Of a stretch of DNA of 20,985 bases, positions 1 through 9,927 are shown piece after piece. The stretch's first letter is position 1; each line of letters begins with the position of its first letter. The notes beneath the pieces were generated by a model. The model saw only the letters and a list, made by a program, of their open reading frames with translations, had not been told where the DNA came from and did not search any database. A program made the position numbers and the translations under genes. This DNA comes from Prevotella sp. UBA3757 (GTDB lineage Bacteria; Bacteroidota; Bacteroidia; Bacteroidales; Bacteroidaceae): assembly GCA_002371715.1 (NCBI GenBank), contig DFGF01000154.1:9917-30901 (forward strand). The letters are read 5' to 3'.

Positions 1-197
1 ACAAACATGAACATGATGGTGGTGAACAGCGGCTGGATGATGAACCAGAGCGGGCCCAGGATGGTTTGCTTATAGAAGGTGATGATGTCGCGCTTGACAT
101 ACATGGCCAGCAGGTCGCGATAGCGCCATACCTCCTTGAGGTCAAGGCTCAGCAGCCCCGTTTTGTTGGTGATGATGATGTCCCAGTCTTTTTCCAT
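1..197 (-). CDS. ABC-2 type polysaccharide export permease (N-terminal part)
   Basis: Only the first 65 codons are in the window; the gene runs off the left edge. The visible protein begins MEKDWDIIITNKTGLLSLDL and continues with WRYRDLL, VKRDIITFYKQT and LGPLWFIIQPLFTTIMF. This amphipathic cytoplasmic lead-in and first membrane helix are typical of Wzm/TagG-type permeases, which move polysaccharide or lipid-linked glycan across the inner membrane with an ATPase partner (Wzt/TagH, not visible here). The start at 197 is preceded by GGAG five bases upstream, one of the few Shine-Dalgarno-like sequences in the window. It lies 14 bases after the stop of the upstream glycosyltransferase gene and is the last visible gene of the exopolysaccharide operon. 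Family assignment is firm; the substrate is unknown. Confidence 0.85.
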   Translation of the reverse strand, partial: MEKDWDIIITNKTGLLSLDLKEVWRYRDLLAMYVKRDIITFYKQTILGPLWFIIQPLFTTIMFMF

Positions 198-211
198 ATT
201 CTCCAGAGTTA

Positions 212-1417
212 TTATCCGTGTTGTGTATGAATGAAATCGGTGTTCTTGCGGTCTATCTTCAGCAGGTTCATCACCATCTTCCACACCAGTTTGGGCAGTG
301 AGAGCAGTTTGCCGAAGACAGAATGGCTGCGCAGCTGACGGGGGGTGGCAATGTAGAGGGCTATGCAGATGGCCAGGAACAGGCACCACCACTTGACGTA
401 CCACGTCAGCGAGAAGATGAGCGAGAAGACGGTCATCACGATGGCCATGCCGAAGGCGGCCACCACCAGCATGGAGCGGGGAATGAGTGCCTGCTGGATG
501 GTCTTGTCGATGAAGTCAAGGTTGAGCGTCATGACGGCCTTGGGGATATAGGGCAAGAGGCTGAACAGGCTCTGAATCTGGGCCGTCATCCAGCGCAGGC
601 GCTGCTTCTGGAAATTATCCTTGTTGCTGACTTTCTCGTCGAAGACGTGGATGTCCGGCTCGTATTTGATGAAAACCCGGTCCTTCAGCAGCAGGGCTTC
701 CAGCTCGCGGTCCTCACCGGCTGTGCTCAGTTGGAAGACGTTCTCGCGGAACCATTTGAAGTCAATGCACATGCCCGAACCTATCAGTGCCGACGACAGG
801 CCGACGCGGTTGTGTGCCTTGCGGAAAATGGTGTTGTTGATTTCCTCGCTGACACCGTCCAGCACGGCAATGTCGTTGTTCTTGTTCTTGGCGCAGCGGT
901 GGCACTGGATGGCACGGTAGCCATGGGCACAAGAGTCGTTGAGCTGCGCGAGGAAGTCGGAATTGACTACGTTGTCAGCATCCATGATGACGACGTAGTC
1001 GTAGTCCTCCTTAATGTGCTCCATGGTGTACTGCATGGCCTTGGCCTTGCTGCTCTTTTCGAAGACGGGCTGCAGCAACGTGATGGGCAGAGCGGCCAGA
1101 GTTTGGTTGGTCTCGGGCTGCATGTGGTCGGAAATGACGGTCACGTGGAAAGCCTCGTAAGGATAGTACTGCCCCAGGAACGTGCGGACGGCGGGTACGA
1201 TGACGCGGTCTTCGTTGTAGGCAGGGTAGAGCACCAGATAGCGGAAGTACTCCTTCTCGCGCATGGCCAGCTTCTGGCCGGTCAGGAACTGGGTGATGTC
1301 ATTGACGCGTTTTTCCCACAGCACTGACACGAGGGCGAAAAACAGGATATACAGTGTCGAGGCTGCCAACAGCAGCCACAGCAGTATGTCGAGGATATGA
1401 ATGACGGTCCAGAGCAT
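212..1417 (-). CDS. Membrane glycosyltransferase family 2 (processive type, intact motifs)
   Basis: This 401-residue inner-membrane GT2 should add sugar from a nucleotide-sugar donor to a growing glycan. An N-terminal helix (about 5-34) precedes a cytoplasmic GT-A domain. Visible motifs are YPAYNED at 64-70, the metal-binding DAD at 146-148, GEDRELE at 234-240 with the likely catalytic ED, and QRLRW at 272-276, matching the QxxRW motif of cellulose/hyaluronan synthase-like enzymes. Two or three membrane helices follow at about 309-356. The start is 10 bases after the stop of a paralogue (1428-2594) that has lost most of these motifs. All key residues are present, so this copy is probably active. 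The sugar transferred cannot be told from sequence. Confidence 0.85.
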   Translation of the reverse strand: MLWTVIHILDILLWLLLAASTLYILFFALVSVLWEKRVNDITQFLTGQKLAMREKEYFRYLVLYPAYNEDRVIVPAVRTFLGQYYPYEAFHVTVISDHMQPETNQTLAALPITLLQPVFEKSSKAKAMQYTMEHIKEDYDYVVIMDADNVVNSDFLAQLNDSCAHGYRAIQCHRCAKNKNNDIAVLDGVSEEINNTIFRKAHNRVGLSSALIGSGMCIDFKWFRENVFQLSTAGEDRELEALLLKDRVFIKYEPDIHVFDEKVSNKDNFQKQRLRWMTAQIQSLFSLLPYIPKAVMTLNLDFIDKTIQQALIPRSMLVVAAFGMAIVMTVFSLIFSLTWYVKWWCLFLAICIALYIATPRQLRSHSVFGKLLSLPKLVWKMVMNLLKIDRKNTDFIHTQHG

Positions 1418-1427
1418 AAAGGTCGGG

Positions 1428-2590
1428 TTAGTGTTTCAGATTGATGAACTCGATAAATATCCTGCCCCATGCACACTTGCTGAGGATAGGACTCATCAAG
1501 ACCACGGGAATTTTGTAGAACGTGCTGTCCCACTTGTCGTCGACCAAATAGTTGGGCGTTGCCATGGCAAAGATGAAGAGGACGATGGCAAAAAGAATCC
1601 ACCACTTGATGGCCATGGAAAAATAAATGAAGGGCAATACGGCGCACATCGTCATGATGATGACCATCATCACGATACGCGGCATGAGCATCCACTGCAG
1701 GAGTTTGTCAATCATGTCGTAGTGGCGGTGAATCAGTGCTGCGGGCAGGTGGTGCAGATTGCGCAGCACGGCCTGCCACTGGGTGAAGGCCCAGCGGCGG
1801 TGCTCGCGGTTGAAGTCCTCAGCATGGCGCGACTTCTCGCCGTAAACCATGATATTGTCAAAGTAGTCAACATAGATGTGGTGACGCATCAGCAGGGCTT
1901 CCAGTTCCTTGTCGGCCCAATTGATTTTGGTACGAAGAATCTGTTGCTTAAACCATTCGAAGTTGAACACCATGCCCGAACTGGCCATAGCAGCAGAGAG
2001 ACCAACGCTGATGTGACCACGACGGAAAATGGAGTTGTTAATTTCCTCGAAAACGGAGGACAGTCGGGCTGAGACACTGTCACGGTTGAAGGACACCTTA
2101 TGAGCCTGGATGGCTTTCGTACCGGCTGACTCATAGGCATCGTTCATCTGCTCAAGAAATTCCGGTTCGACAATGTCGCCCGCATCCAGGATGATGACCG
2201 TATCATAAATCTTGAACTGTGGCAGGTTGTTGACGGCCAGTTGCAGCGACTTGGTTCTGGAACTCTTTTCGAAGTTTGGCGTTATCAGCGTGACGGGTTG
2301 CTGGGCCAGGTGGAACATGGTGATTTCGTCCTCCTGCTCGGCTATGACCGTCACGTCGAACAAGCGCTGAGGGTAAGTCTGGCCTAAGATGGAATTAACC
2401 GTCTGCAGGACGCTCTTCCCATTCTTCTGCGAAATGATGAGTATGATGAAGCGGTTCTGGAACTTGGCTTTTGGGGTTTCGCTGTGGCGTACAAGCATGG
2501 AGGTAAAGGCAAAGAAGCCCAGATAGAGTACTGTCAGGGATACCAGTACAAACATTATCAGGTCGAAATATGTCAGTATTTGCCAGAATA

Positions 2591-2594
<4 letters not shown>
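1428..2594 (-). CDS. Membrane glycosyltransferase family 2 paralogue with degenerate catalytic motifs
   Basis: This 388-residue protein is a clear paralogue of the next gene downstream (212-1417). They share FEKSS near 108-112, an EEINN(S/T)IFR block near 183-191, VGLSxA near 197-201, and the same layout of one N-terminal helix, a GT-A domain and C-terminal helices (about 290-340). The catalytic motifs are altered: the YPAYNED region reads IISQKNGK (53-60), DAD reads DAG (137-139), GED reads WAD (226-228), and QxxRW reads EHRRW (264-268). It may be inactive and act as a partner or scaffold for its sibling, or it may use different chemistry. Its ATG at 2594-2592 overlaps the TGA of the upstream GT2 (ATGA) and lies at the end of a heptamer array, so translation probably depends on coupling. 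Confidence 0.8.
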
Positions 2595-3541
<947 letters not shown>

Positions 3542-5061
3542 GGCTTGGTTCTCATATTCTCTATTTTCTCCAGTCGCAGGCGGCGCCGCTCGGCTTCCTT
3601 GGCCAGTATGTTGCCCTCGTAGGTGATCCATTCGTTCTCAATGAATGGCAGGATGTAGACAATGGACAGTCCACCATAGAACTGCAGACAATTAGGAAAC
3701 TGCATCAGCACCTGGTTTCCATAGCCGCCTAATTGGATGGACACAAAGGCGCAGCACATGCCGGCTCCGATGCCTCGCAACGAAGGACTTTTCAGTGTGA
3801 AAAAGACAATCCAGCAGGCACCAAAGAGCATGATGACCGTACAAATCAGGTAGAGCGTTATGCCCACCTCGCCGGTTCGTAGCCAGATATACACATACTC
3901 AGAGTCTGCGGGTATCGTCGACATGCGCGCATATTTGTTATTGGCGGGTACGGAACCGTAGCCTTGTGCAATACCGATGCCGAAGGGGGCTTCTTTCATG
4001 TATTTTTTCATGGCATTCTGATTGGCGGCTCGGACACCGGCAGAAGCATCGTTCTTGTCAAAGGCTGTACGCATACGGTGGATGGACTGATTGCCGTCAC
4101 CAATCTTTGTGAATATCAGGATAAAGGCAAAAATTGCGAAAGCTATCGAAAATGGAATGGCAATCTTAAATGATTTGGATAGAAAAATGTAGGCAGCAAA
4201 TCCAGCCATCAGACAGGCTATAGCCGTACGCGTGCCTGAAGGGAACATAGCCCAGGCAGCGGCAGCACCGACTATGAGGAAGATCAGCTTGTGCTTCCTG
4301 ACTTTTGCCGTGATGCCGAAAATGATAAAGGCAACAGCAGTAGAGGCTATGCCGATACCGAAATTGGCTGCATCGCTGTAGGTCGAGAAATAGCGGATAA
4401 GCGAACCGCCCTGCAGAACATGCGTAGAGCGGCCACGGCCCCACAAGAAGGATAATTCAGCCGACGTAAAGCCCATATTCTTTTGTTTCCATACCCAAAA
4501 GCAGGCAAATAGGGATAGTGCTCCCCAGAGATACAGGTATTTGATTAAAATGTCGGGCTTGGAAATATAGATGGAGAATACCAGGAATGCATACAGAATC
4601 TGAAAGGCCATCAAGCGGGCCCCCGTATACCAGGCACCGACGTCGATACCAAGGTTACACGTGTCGTTGAGTACCTGGAGCGTGCAATAGCCACACCACA
4701 CCATCAGCGTCAGCAGCATGACGTTTCCAATCCGCTCGAAATGCGAGTCTTGGACATTGATAAGGGCAAAGGCCAACAATACTATCTCTAATAATTCATT
4801 GTAGAGAGACATTGGCCCAGGGATGTTTATGTTCTTGTTCTGCAAAAAAGCGTTGATGACGATCAAGGCCCAGAAGACCAACATCGACTGCCGGAAGGAA
4901 ATGATGACGGCTAAGACCAGTATCGGTGACAGGCAAATGATGGCAAAGGAACTGAAGCCTGCTACGACGAACTGGTAGATAGCCAGCAAAAACAGGAGGA
5001 GGAGTAACACGACTCTTCCTCCATGTTCGTTTGCGTATGTCTTGAACGCCGTATTATTCAT

Positions 5062-7245
5062 TTATCGAGCGTGTTCGTTTTCAACGGCTGTCAGACCTAA
5101 CTGCGACATGCGATAGACAAAGTTGTTGAACTTGGTGTAAGGTGGCAGTTGGCCTACAAACTCCTCAACGGCATAGCGGCTGGATTCGGTGAGATACATG
5201 AAGAGCGTGTTCTTGTGCTCATCGTCTAACAGTTCCTGAACCTCATTGAGCGCTTTCTGGTCGACGTCCTTCCATGTACGGTTGGCACGCGTTACCATCA
5301 GGTTGACTGTGGCCATATTCAGAAGCGACGGCGAAATGGAGTTGTCGTCGAGGTTGGGATATTCAATGATGGCAATCTCATCAGGCAGAATGTCGGGACA
5401 GAGGTCCTTGATGTCCTTGGCAAGGATAAACTTGCTGTCTTCAGCCAGGAAGTCTTCGTCGTAGGTGAGACGGCGCACCTGCAGGCCAATGGATATCCAG
5501 TAGTTCTCCAGCTCCTGAGCCAAATAGCTTCGGCCATTGCCAGAGTCGGTGGAAAGCAGGTTCAGCACATTCTGCTGACCTTCCTTGAAGTGGGGGAGCA
5601 GCGCCTTGCTGAGTTGTTTCAGAGCCATATCGGCAATGGTCTTGTTGAAGCGGCGATAGCGCAAATTGCTCTCCTTGGGGAAACAGCCCATGACGGGTAC
5701 CTTGGTGATGCGCTCGGAGCGCATACGGTCGCGGAGGGTACGGTCGAGCAGTTCTATCAGGAAGAAATAGAGGGCCGTGAACATGAAGGCCAGCAGAAAC
5801 GCACCAAGCAGTATCATCATACGATTGGTGGGCTGCGCATTCAGCGGGAACATAGGCGGATTGAGCACGCGCAAGGCTGCAGTCGTCATCTGCAGGTTGC
5901 GCTGACGCAGACGGGCTGCGTTCAGGGCTCCCAGCATGGACATATAGTTGCCCTCTATAAAGCTGATGTGTCGCGCCTTACGGTCCAGGGTGGCACCAAT
6001 AGGTGCATAGAACAAATACTGGTCATCCAGGTTCTTCTTCATGATGTCAGTGGCCGTCATCTGGGCTTTTGTCTTCTCCATCAGAAGTATTTGATCCAAC
6101 CAGCGACCAAGCATTTCATTGGCCTTGACGCCTGTCTCTGTGCTATAGGTGGAGGCCTCGATGTCTTTCGTCAACTCGGTAACACGACCCGTAGCAGCCT
6201 GGAGGTCACGCTCGGCTTTGGCCAGTTCCTGCTGGGACTCAAAATTGTTGCCACCTCCCTCACTGCTCATCAGGCGGAGGTTGGAGATGCGTGACTGAAT
6301 GCGGGAGATGTCCTTGACCTGGTTGGTAAATTCCTTGTTGGAACGAATGACTTGTGCACGGTTGCCTAATTGGCGCTCCAGATAGTCCATCAAGGCCTTG
6401 GAGGTGGTATAGTTCATCAGCTGGTCGTTGCGGAAATTCTGTTGCTGGGCTTCCAGCGATGCCAACTGTTTGGTCTGCTCACCATAGTTGATGATGCGCT
6501 TGGAAACGTTATAGCGAATCAGGTCGTCCTCGGCATTGGTCAGGATGCGGTACAGACGGGAAACCTCGCGCTCGAAGAACTTGATGACATTGCTGGTCTC
6601 ACCAAAACGGAGATGCTGGTATTGGCGCGCAAAAACCTCGTTCAGGATGTCGAGCGTGTTGAAGGCGATACCTGCATCGTTGGCAGAGTAGCCGATGTCG
6701 ATAATATCACTGTTGCTCATCTGGATGACTTTTAGTCTGGAGGTGATATTGTCAATGCCAAACCACTGGTGGTAGTTCAAAAGGGAGAACAGATAGTTAC
6801 CGACAGTAGGCTTCTCGTAGGCCTTCAGATTGGCATAGGTGGCCGACTCACTGTTATGATTGATAAGTGCCTTGACATCAGCAGGTACGGAGGCACTCAA
6901 CTCACGGTAGTGCTGGGCAGAAATGTAGTTGTTGTCTTTGTTCGGGTTGCCGTACATCATACAGCGGCCAAACAAGCGCAATGCTACTTCATGGATGGTA
7001 TTGTCGGTCGTGATGAGCAGCATCAAGTTGGTGATGTTGGTCTGCGACTGGCCACCAGCGGCACCCGTGCCGCCTTCAAGGTTGTAGCCTGTTATCATAC
7101 CGGTATAAATAGTGGTATTAGTGTCATAGATGCGCTCCATGTCGCGTGTCATGAACCACGCAACGATGAGTGCTATCAGGGGCAGAATCACTAAATACCA
7201 GCGAATCTTATATAGGAAACGAACGAGATATCTGAATAAATCCAT
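5062..7245 (-). CDS. Wzc/GumC-like polysaccharide chain-length protein with degenerate kinase domain
   Basis: This 727-residue inner-membrane polysaccharide co-polymerase would set chain length and couple polymerisation to export. Membrane helix 1 is at about 16-32. A long periplasmic domain follows, with helical coiled-coil-prone parts at about 220-460. The proline-rich lead into helix 2 (PPMFPLNAQPTNR, 463-475) is typical of the family, and helix 2 lies at about 477-499. The cytoplasmic part (about 510-727) looks like a bacterial tyrosine kinase, but the Walker A-like segment is STDSGNGRS (565-573) with Arg where Lys is required. The Walker A-prime (LTYDED, 593-598) and Walker B (EIAIIEYPNL, 623-632) regions are eroded, and the C-terminus lacks a tyrosine cluster. 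It is therefore probably not an active kinase. It sits between the outer-membrane protein and polymerase genes. Confidence 0.85.
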   Translation of the reverse strand: MDLFRYLVRFLYKIRWYLVILPLIALIVAWFMTRDMERIYDTNTTIYTGMITGYNLEGGTGAAGGQSQTNITNLMLLITTDNTIHEVALRLFGRCMMYGNPNKDNNYISAQHYRELSASVPADVKALINHNSESATYANLKAYEKPTVGNYLFSLLNYHQWFGIDNITSRLKVIQMSNSDIIDIGYSANDAGIAFNTLDILNEVFARQYQHLRFGETSNVIKFFEREVSRLYRILTNAEDDLIRYNVSKRIINYGEQTKQLASLEAQQQNFRNDQLMNYTTSKALMDYLERQLGNRAQVIRSNKEFTNQVKDISRIQSRISNLRLMSSEGGGNNFESQQELAKAERDLQAATGRVTELTKDIEASTYSTETGVKANEMLGRWLDQILLMEKTKAQMTATDIMKKNLDDQYLFYAPIGATLDRKARHISFIEGNYMSMLGALNAARLRQRNLQMTTAALRVLNPPMFPLNAQPTNRMMILLGAFLLAFMFTALYFFLIELLDRTLRDRMRSERITKVPVMGCFPKESNLRYRRFNKTIADMALKQLSKALLPHFKEGQQNVLNLLSTDSGNGRSYLAQELENYWISIGLQVRRLTYDEDFLAEDSKFILAKDIKDLCPDILPDEIAIIEYPNLDDNSISPSLLNMATVNLMVTRANRTWKDVDQKALNEVQELLDDEHKNTLFMYLTESSRYAVEEFVGQLPPYTKFNNFVYRMSQLGLTAVENEHAR

Positions 7246-7266
7246 AGTGATAAGGATAATGAATTG

Positions 7267-8238
7267 TTATTTTTTTCTTTTTGCTGCTTTCTGGGCTTCT
7301 TTCTCAGCTTTCTTCTGAGCTTTCCGTTCTGCTTCTTCCATCTTGCGGAAGCGCTTCTCTTCAGCTTCGGCAGTCTTACGGATATTCTTTTCTATCGCCT
7401 TGTTCTCTTTACGAATCTGCTTCTCTGACTTTGTGATACCGCTATTCAGCGTAATATCTGTTGTCGTATTCGTAAGGATAGGTGTGTGGGTCATAATCTC
7501 CAGCGTGATAATGTCAGTGGTAATCTGTGTTTGGAGGCTTTGATAGGTCGAAACGGCTCCCTGCTCGTAACGTTTGGTGTCGGCAAAGTCCTCAATCGAC
7601 ATGTTACCCTGGTGGAAGTCTTCCAGATTCAGTGCGCCAGCACCCTGATACATGGCCGCATTTTCACTAGCGGTCTTCAGCGAGACAAGGTCGTTGGTAA
7701 TCTTAATAAACAGCGTGGCTATTTGCAGTTTCAATTCATCGAAAGCCTGGTCTTTCTCGATAATGGCCCTGTCAACCTCTAATTTCTTGCGGCGTACAGA
7801 GGCTGTGAGGTCAAGGATGTCTTCCAACGGAACGGCCAGGTTGACACCGACGTTCCAGTAGCTTTGCTCGCTGCCCTGGTATTGTAGCAGCGTCGGATTA
7901 TAGGCACTGGAGTTCTGGCCCCACATGTCACTTTTACCGTAGCTGTAGCTGGCATGGCCGGTTACGTATGAGAAAATGTGGCGCTTCTGCTTGGCCACCT
8001 CGGCCTGAGCTATCTCCTGGGCTTTCTCCAACGTCAGGATTTTGGGATTCTGCTTGGCGTTCTCAAAAAGTACTGCCAAGGGGGGGAGGTGGAAGTTGGA
8101 GAAATTGATGGTACTATTCTCACTGGAATCAAAAAAACCGGCACTGATACCACTGTTGTTGTACTGCGCATAGGCTGTTGAAGCAGTGGCAACAAGTAAA
8201 GCCGAAACGATGATATGTCTAATGCCGTTAGTATTCAT
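7267..8238 (-). CDS. Short TolC-family outer-membrane protein with a charged C-terminal tail
   Basis: This 323-residue protein starts with a signal peptide (1-24, ending STAYA before Gln). The middle (about 58-265) reads as one outer-membrane efflux protein (OEP) repeat: a conserved LTLEKAQEIAQAEV-like segment at 63-76, a beta-barrel-like stretch around 100-150 (SYWNVGVNLAVPL), then two long helices. TolC proteins usually have two such repeats and 420-490 residues, so this one is about a third short. The last 54 residues (270-323) are nearly all Lys, Arg, Glu and Ala and should form a single charged helix. It lies 21 bases upstream of the chain-length gene, so it is a candidate for the outer-membrane step of polysaccharide export in place of a Wza-type channel. 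Its actual role is an inference. A run of seven G/C lies at 8080-8086 within the gene. Confidence 0.75.
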   Translation of the reverse strand: MNTNGIRHIIVSALLVATASTAYAQYNNSGISAGFFDSSENSTINFSNFHLPPLAVLFENAKQNPKILTLEKAQEIAQAEVAKQKRHIFSYVTGHASYSYGKSDMWGQNSSAYNPTLLQYQGSEQSYWNVGVNLAVPLEDILDLTASVRRKKLEVDRAIIEKDQAFDELKLQIATLFIKITNDLVSLKTASENAAMYQGAGALNLEDFHQGNMSIEDFADTKRYEQGAVSTYQSLQTQITTDIITLEIMTHTPILTNTTTDITLNSGITKSEKQIRKENKAIEKNIRKTAEAEEKRFRKMEEAERKAQKKAEKEAQKAAKRKK

Positions 8239-8250
8239 AGAATTCAGTTA

Positions 8251-9450
8251 TTATACGTTTTCTTTCTGCACAAAGGCAGTTAACGTGCGAAGGATAATCT
8301 TCATGTCGAGCATAAAACTATAGGTCTGGCCGTACGTGATGTCGAGCTGCTTGCGCTCCTCGGCACTCATATTGCCTCCCTTGCCACGCTCCTCTACCTG
8401 CCAGAGACCAGTCAGGCCGGCAGGAGCCATGAAGCGGTCAATACTCTTGTCGGCAGTCAGCTTCTCGGCCTCATAGAGTGGGAGAGGACGGTTGCCCACG
8501 ACGGACATGTCGCCCTTGAGAATATTGAACAGCTGAGGCAGTTCGTCAATGCTATACTTACGAATGAACCGTCCAACCTTAGTGACGCGCGGATCGTCTT
8601 CTATCTTTACGAACGCATTGTTGATTTCTTCTTCCTTCTGCTTGCTGAAATCACTCTCGGCTACCACAAAGTCATCGCCCACCAGCATGATTTCCTCGTC
8701 GCTGATCATCATTTCCGACTCCATACCCCTGTCGAACATGGCTTGCTCGGCCTGGTCGCCCAAGGGAGCCACAATGGTCTTGTGCTCCTCAGACTCGTGG
8801 TTGGCATATTGGTTGTGGTCCTTGCTCAATTCCTGTAGTTGCTGTTCAGCATCAGTATACATGCTGCGGAATTTCAGGAAGTCGAAAATCGTATAGTTGG
8901 TACCTACGCGCTTCGACTTAAACAATACCGGTCCTTTACTCTCCAACTTGATTGCAATGGCCGTCAGAATGAAGACGGGCGAGAGAATGATGATGGCCAA
9001 GATTGAGAATATGATGTCGAACATCCGCTTCCATGCAGGAATCTTGAATTTCAGCATGTGGTATTTGGGACGTTCGTCATCGAAAAGGATATTCTCGCGG
9101 TCGGAGATGAACTGAATTTTCTTGTTCAATTCAGTAACCGTGGCTTCCCGTCCAATTGTGTCGTTGATACCACATTTCATGTAGATATCCCTTTCCTCGT
9201 CGGTCATGGGGTCTGTCATGAGTATGATATAGACACTGCGTGACTTCTTTCTAAGATAGGTGATGGCAGTGATGTCTTCTGACCTCACGTTACGTTCAAA
9301 AAACACGATGAAGTGCTCATTGGCAACATGGGGCGTGCAGATTTGTGCGGCATCCTTGTAGAGGCTTGTCATGCGCACCAATTGCCCAGGAATGTACTTA
9401 AGTCGTTCCTGTGTTTTCGGGTTAGTACCTAAATATACAACACCTATCAT
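8251..9450 (-). CDS. Initiating sugar-phosphate transferase with receiver-like N-terminal domain
   Basis: This 399-residue protein should load the first sugar phosphate onto undecaprenyl phosphate to start the repeat unit. The catalytic half is a bacterial sugar transferase domain (WcaJ/WbaP/PglC superfamily): a re-entrant membrane helix at 143-168, KSKRVG at 178-183, LKFRSM at 192-197, DDPRVTKVGRFIRKYSIDELPQ (285-306) with the Asp-Glu catalytic pair at 302-303, and GDMSVVGNRP at 313-322. Two parts are unusual. The first 120 residues are not the usual four membrane helices but resemble a response-regulator receiver without its phosphorylation residues (strand IVFFER at 48-53, then CGINDTIGREATVTEL at 93-108). 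An acidic insertion of roughly 50 extra residues lies at about 210-280. It follows a stand-alone receiver gene by 30 bases. Confidence 0.85.
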   Translation of the reverse strand: MIGVVYLGTNPKTQERLKYIPGQLVRMTSLYKDAAQICTPHVANEHFIVFFERNVRSEDITAITYLRKKSRSVYIILMTDPMTDEERDIYMKCGINDTIGREATVTELNKKIQFISDRENILFDDERPKYHMLKFKIPAWKRMFDIIFSILAIIILSPVFILTAIAIKLESKGPVLFKSKRVGTNYTIFDFLKFRSMYTDAEQQLQELSKDHNQYANHESEEHKTIVAPLGDQAEQAMFDRGMESEMMISDEEIMLVGDDFVVAESDFSKQKEEEINNAFVKIEDDPRVTKVGRFIRKYSIDELPQLFNILKGDMSVVGNRPLPLYEAEKLTADKSIDRFMAPAGLTGLWQVEERGKGGNMSAEERKQLDITYGQTYSFMLDMKIILRTLTAFVQKENV

Positions 9451-9480
9451 ACCTTAATAAAAATACAAATGTACGTGAGA

Positions 9481-9849
9481 TTAATTAGGAAGAATCTTCT
9501 TGACGCGAATCTTTAGCTCCATCGGGTTGAAAGGCTTCACGATGTAATCGACAGCACCAATCTCCAGCAGGCGGATGCGCTCGCTGGTGGAGTCCTCACT
9601 GCTCAACATGATGACGGGTATGTGGCGGAACAGCTCGTTCTGCTTAATCCACTCCAGGAAATCGTCGCCGCGCATACCCGGCATACGTATGTCGGATATG
9701 ATGAGGTCTGGCGTGTTTCCTGCTTGCAGCCATTTCACACCTTGTAGTCCGTCGGGAAGCCACTGTACGTCGTAATCACTCATCAAATAAATGGAGAGCA
9801 CCTTTGCGATGGTCTCTTTGTCATCAAGTATTAGTATTTTCTTTTTCAT
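9481..9849 (-). CDS. Single-domain response regulator (CheY-like receiver)
   Basis: This 122-residue protein is a complete receiver domain with no output domain. All signature residues are visible: acidic pair D9-D10, phospho-acceptor D53 in LIISDIRMPG, S83 after the fourth strand (VIMLSS), and K105 in VKPF. It should be phosphorylated by a histidine kinase and act through protein contact. No kinase is encoded in the window. It is the first gene of the exopolysaccharide operon, 30 bases before the sugar transferase that itself carries a receiver-like domain, so control of glycan initiation by protein-protein contact is a reasonable guess. Assignment to the receiver family is firm; the target is an inference. 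Confidence 0.93.
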   Translation of the reverse strand: MKKKILILDDKETIAKVLSIYLMSDYDVQWLPDGLQGVKWLQAGNTPDLIISDIRMPGMRGDDFLEWIKQNELFRHIPVIMLSSEDSTSERIRLLEIGAVDYIVKPFNPMELKIRVKKILPN

Positions 9850-9894
9850 ATATGAATTAAATCTTAGTCAGTAGAATTCTGATACATTTGGATG

Positions 9895-9927
9895 CAAAGG
9901 TAAAAAAATATTTTTAATTGTAGCCAA
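9895..9927 (-). promoter_or_regulatory. Bacteroidetes-type promoter for the exopolysaccharide operon
   Basis: On the minus strand TACCTTTG (9902-9895), followed by CATCC, matches the TAnnTTTG -7 box. A TTG at 9927-9925 could be the -33 element, although the 22-base spacing is a little long. Transcription would start roughly 40 bases before the response regulator ATG. Confidence 0.55.

Noticed and set aside
323..1327. Long open frame on the plus strand opposite a glycosyltransferase gene
   Set aside because: It is the antisense shadow of the 212-1417 gene; the translation is rich in His, Asp, Gly and Val with no domain signal.
3542..3631. Longer start for the rhamnosyltransferase-like GT2
   Set aside because: It would lie wholly within the polymerase gene and add a Gly/Arg-rich segment unlike any GT2 N-terminus.
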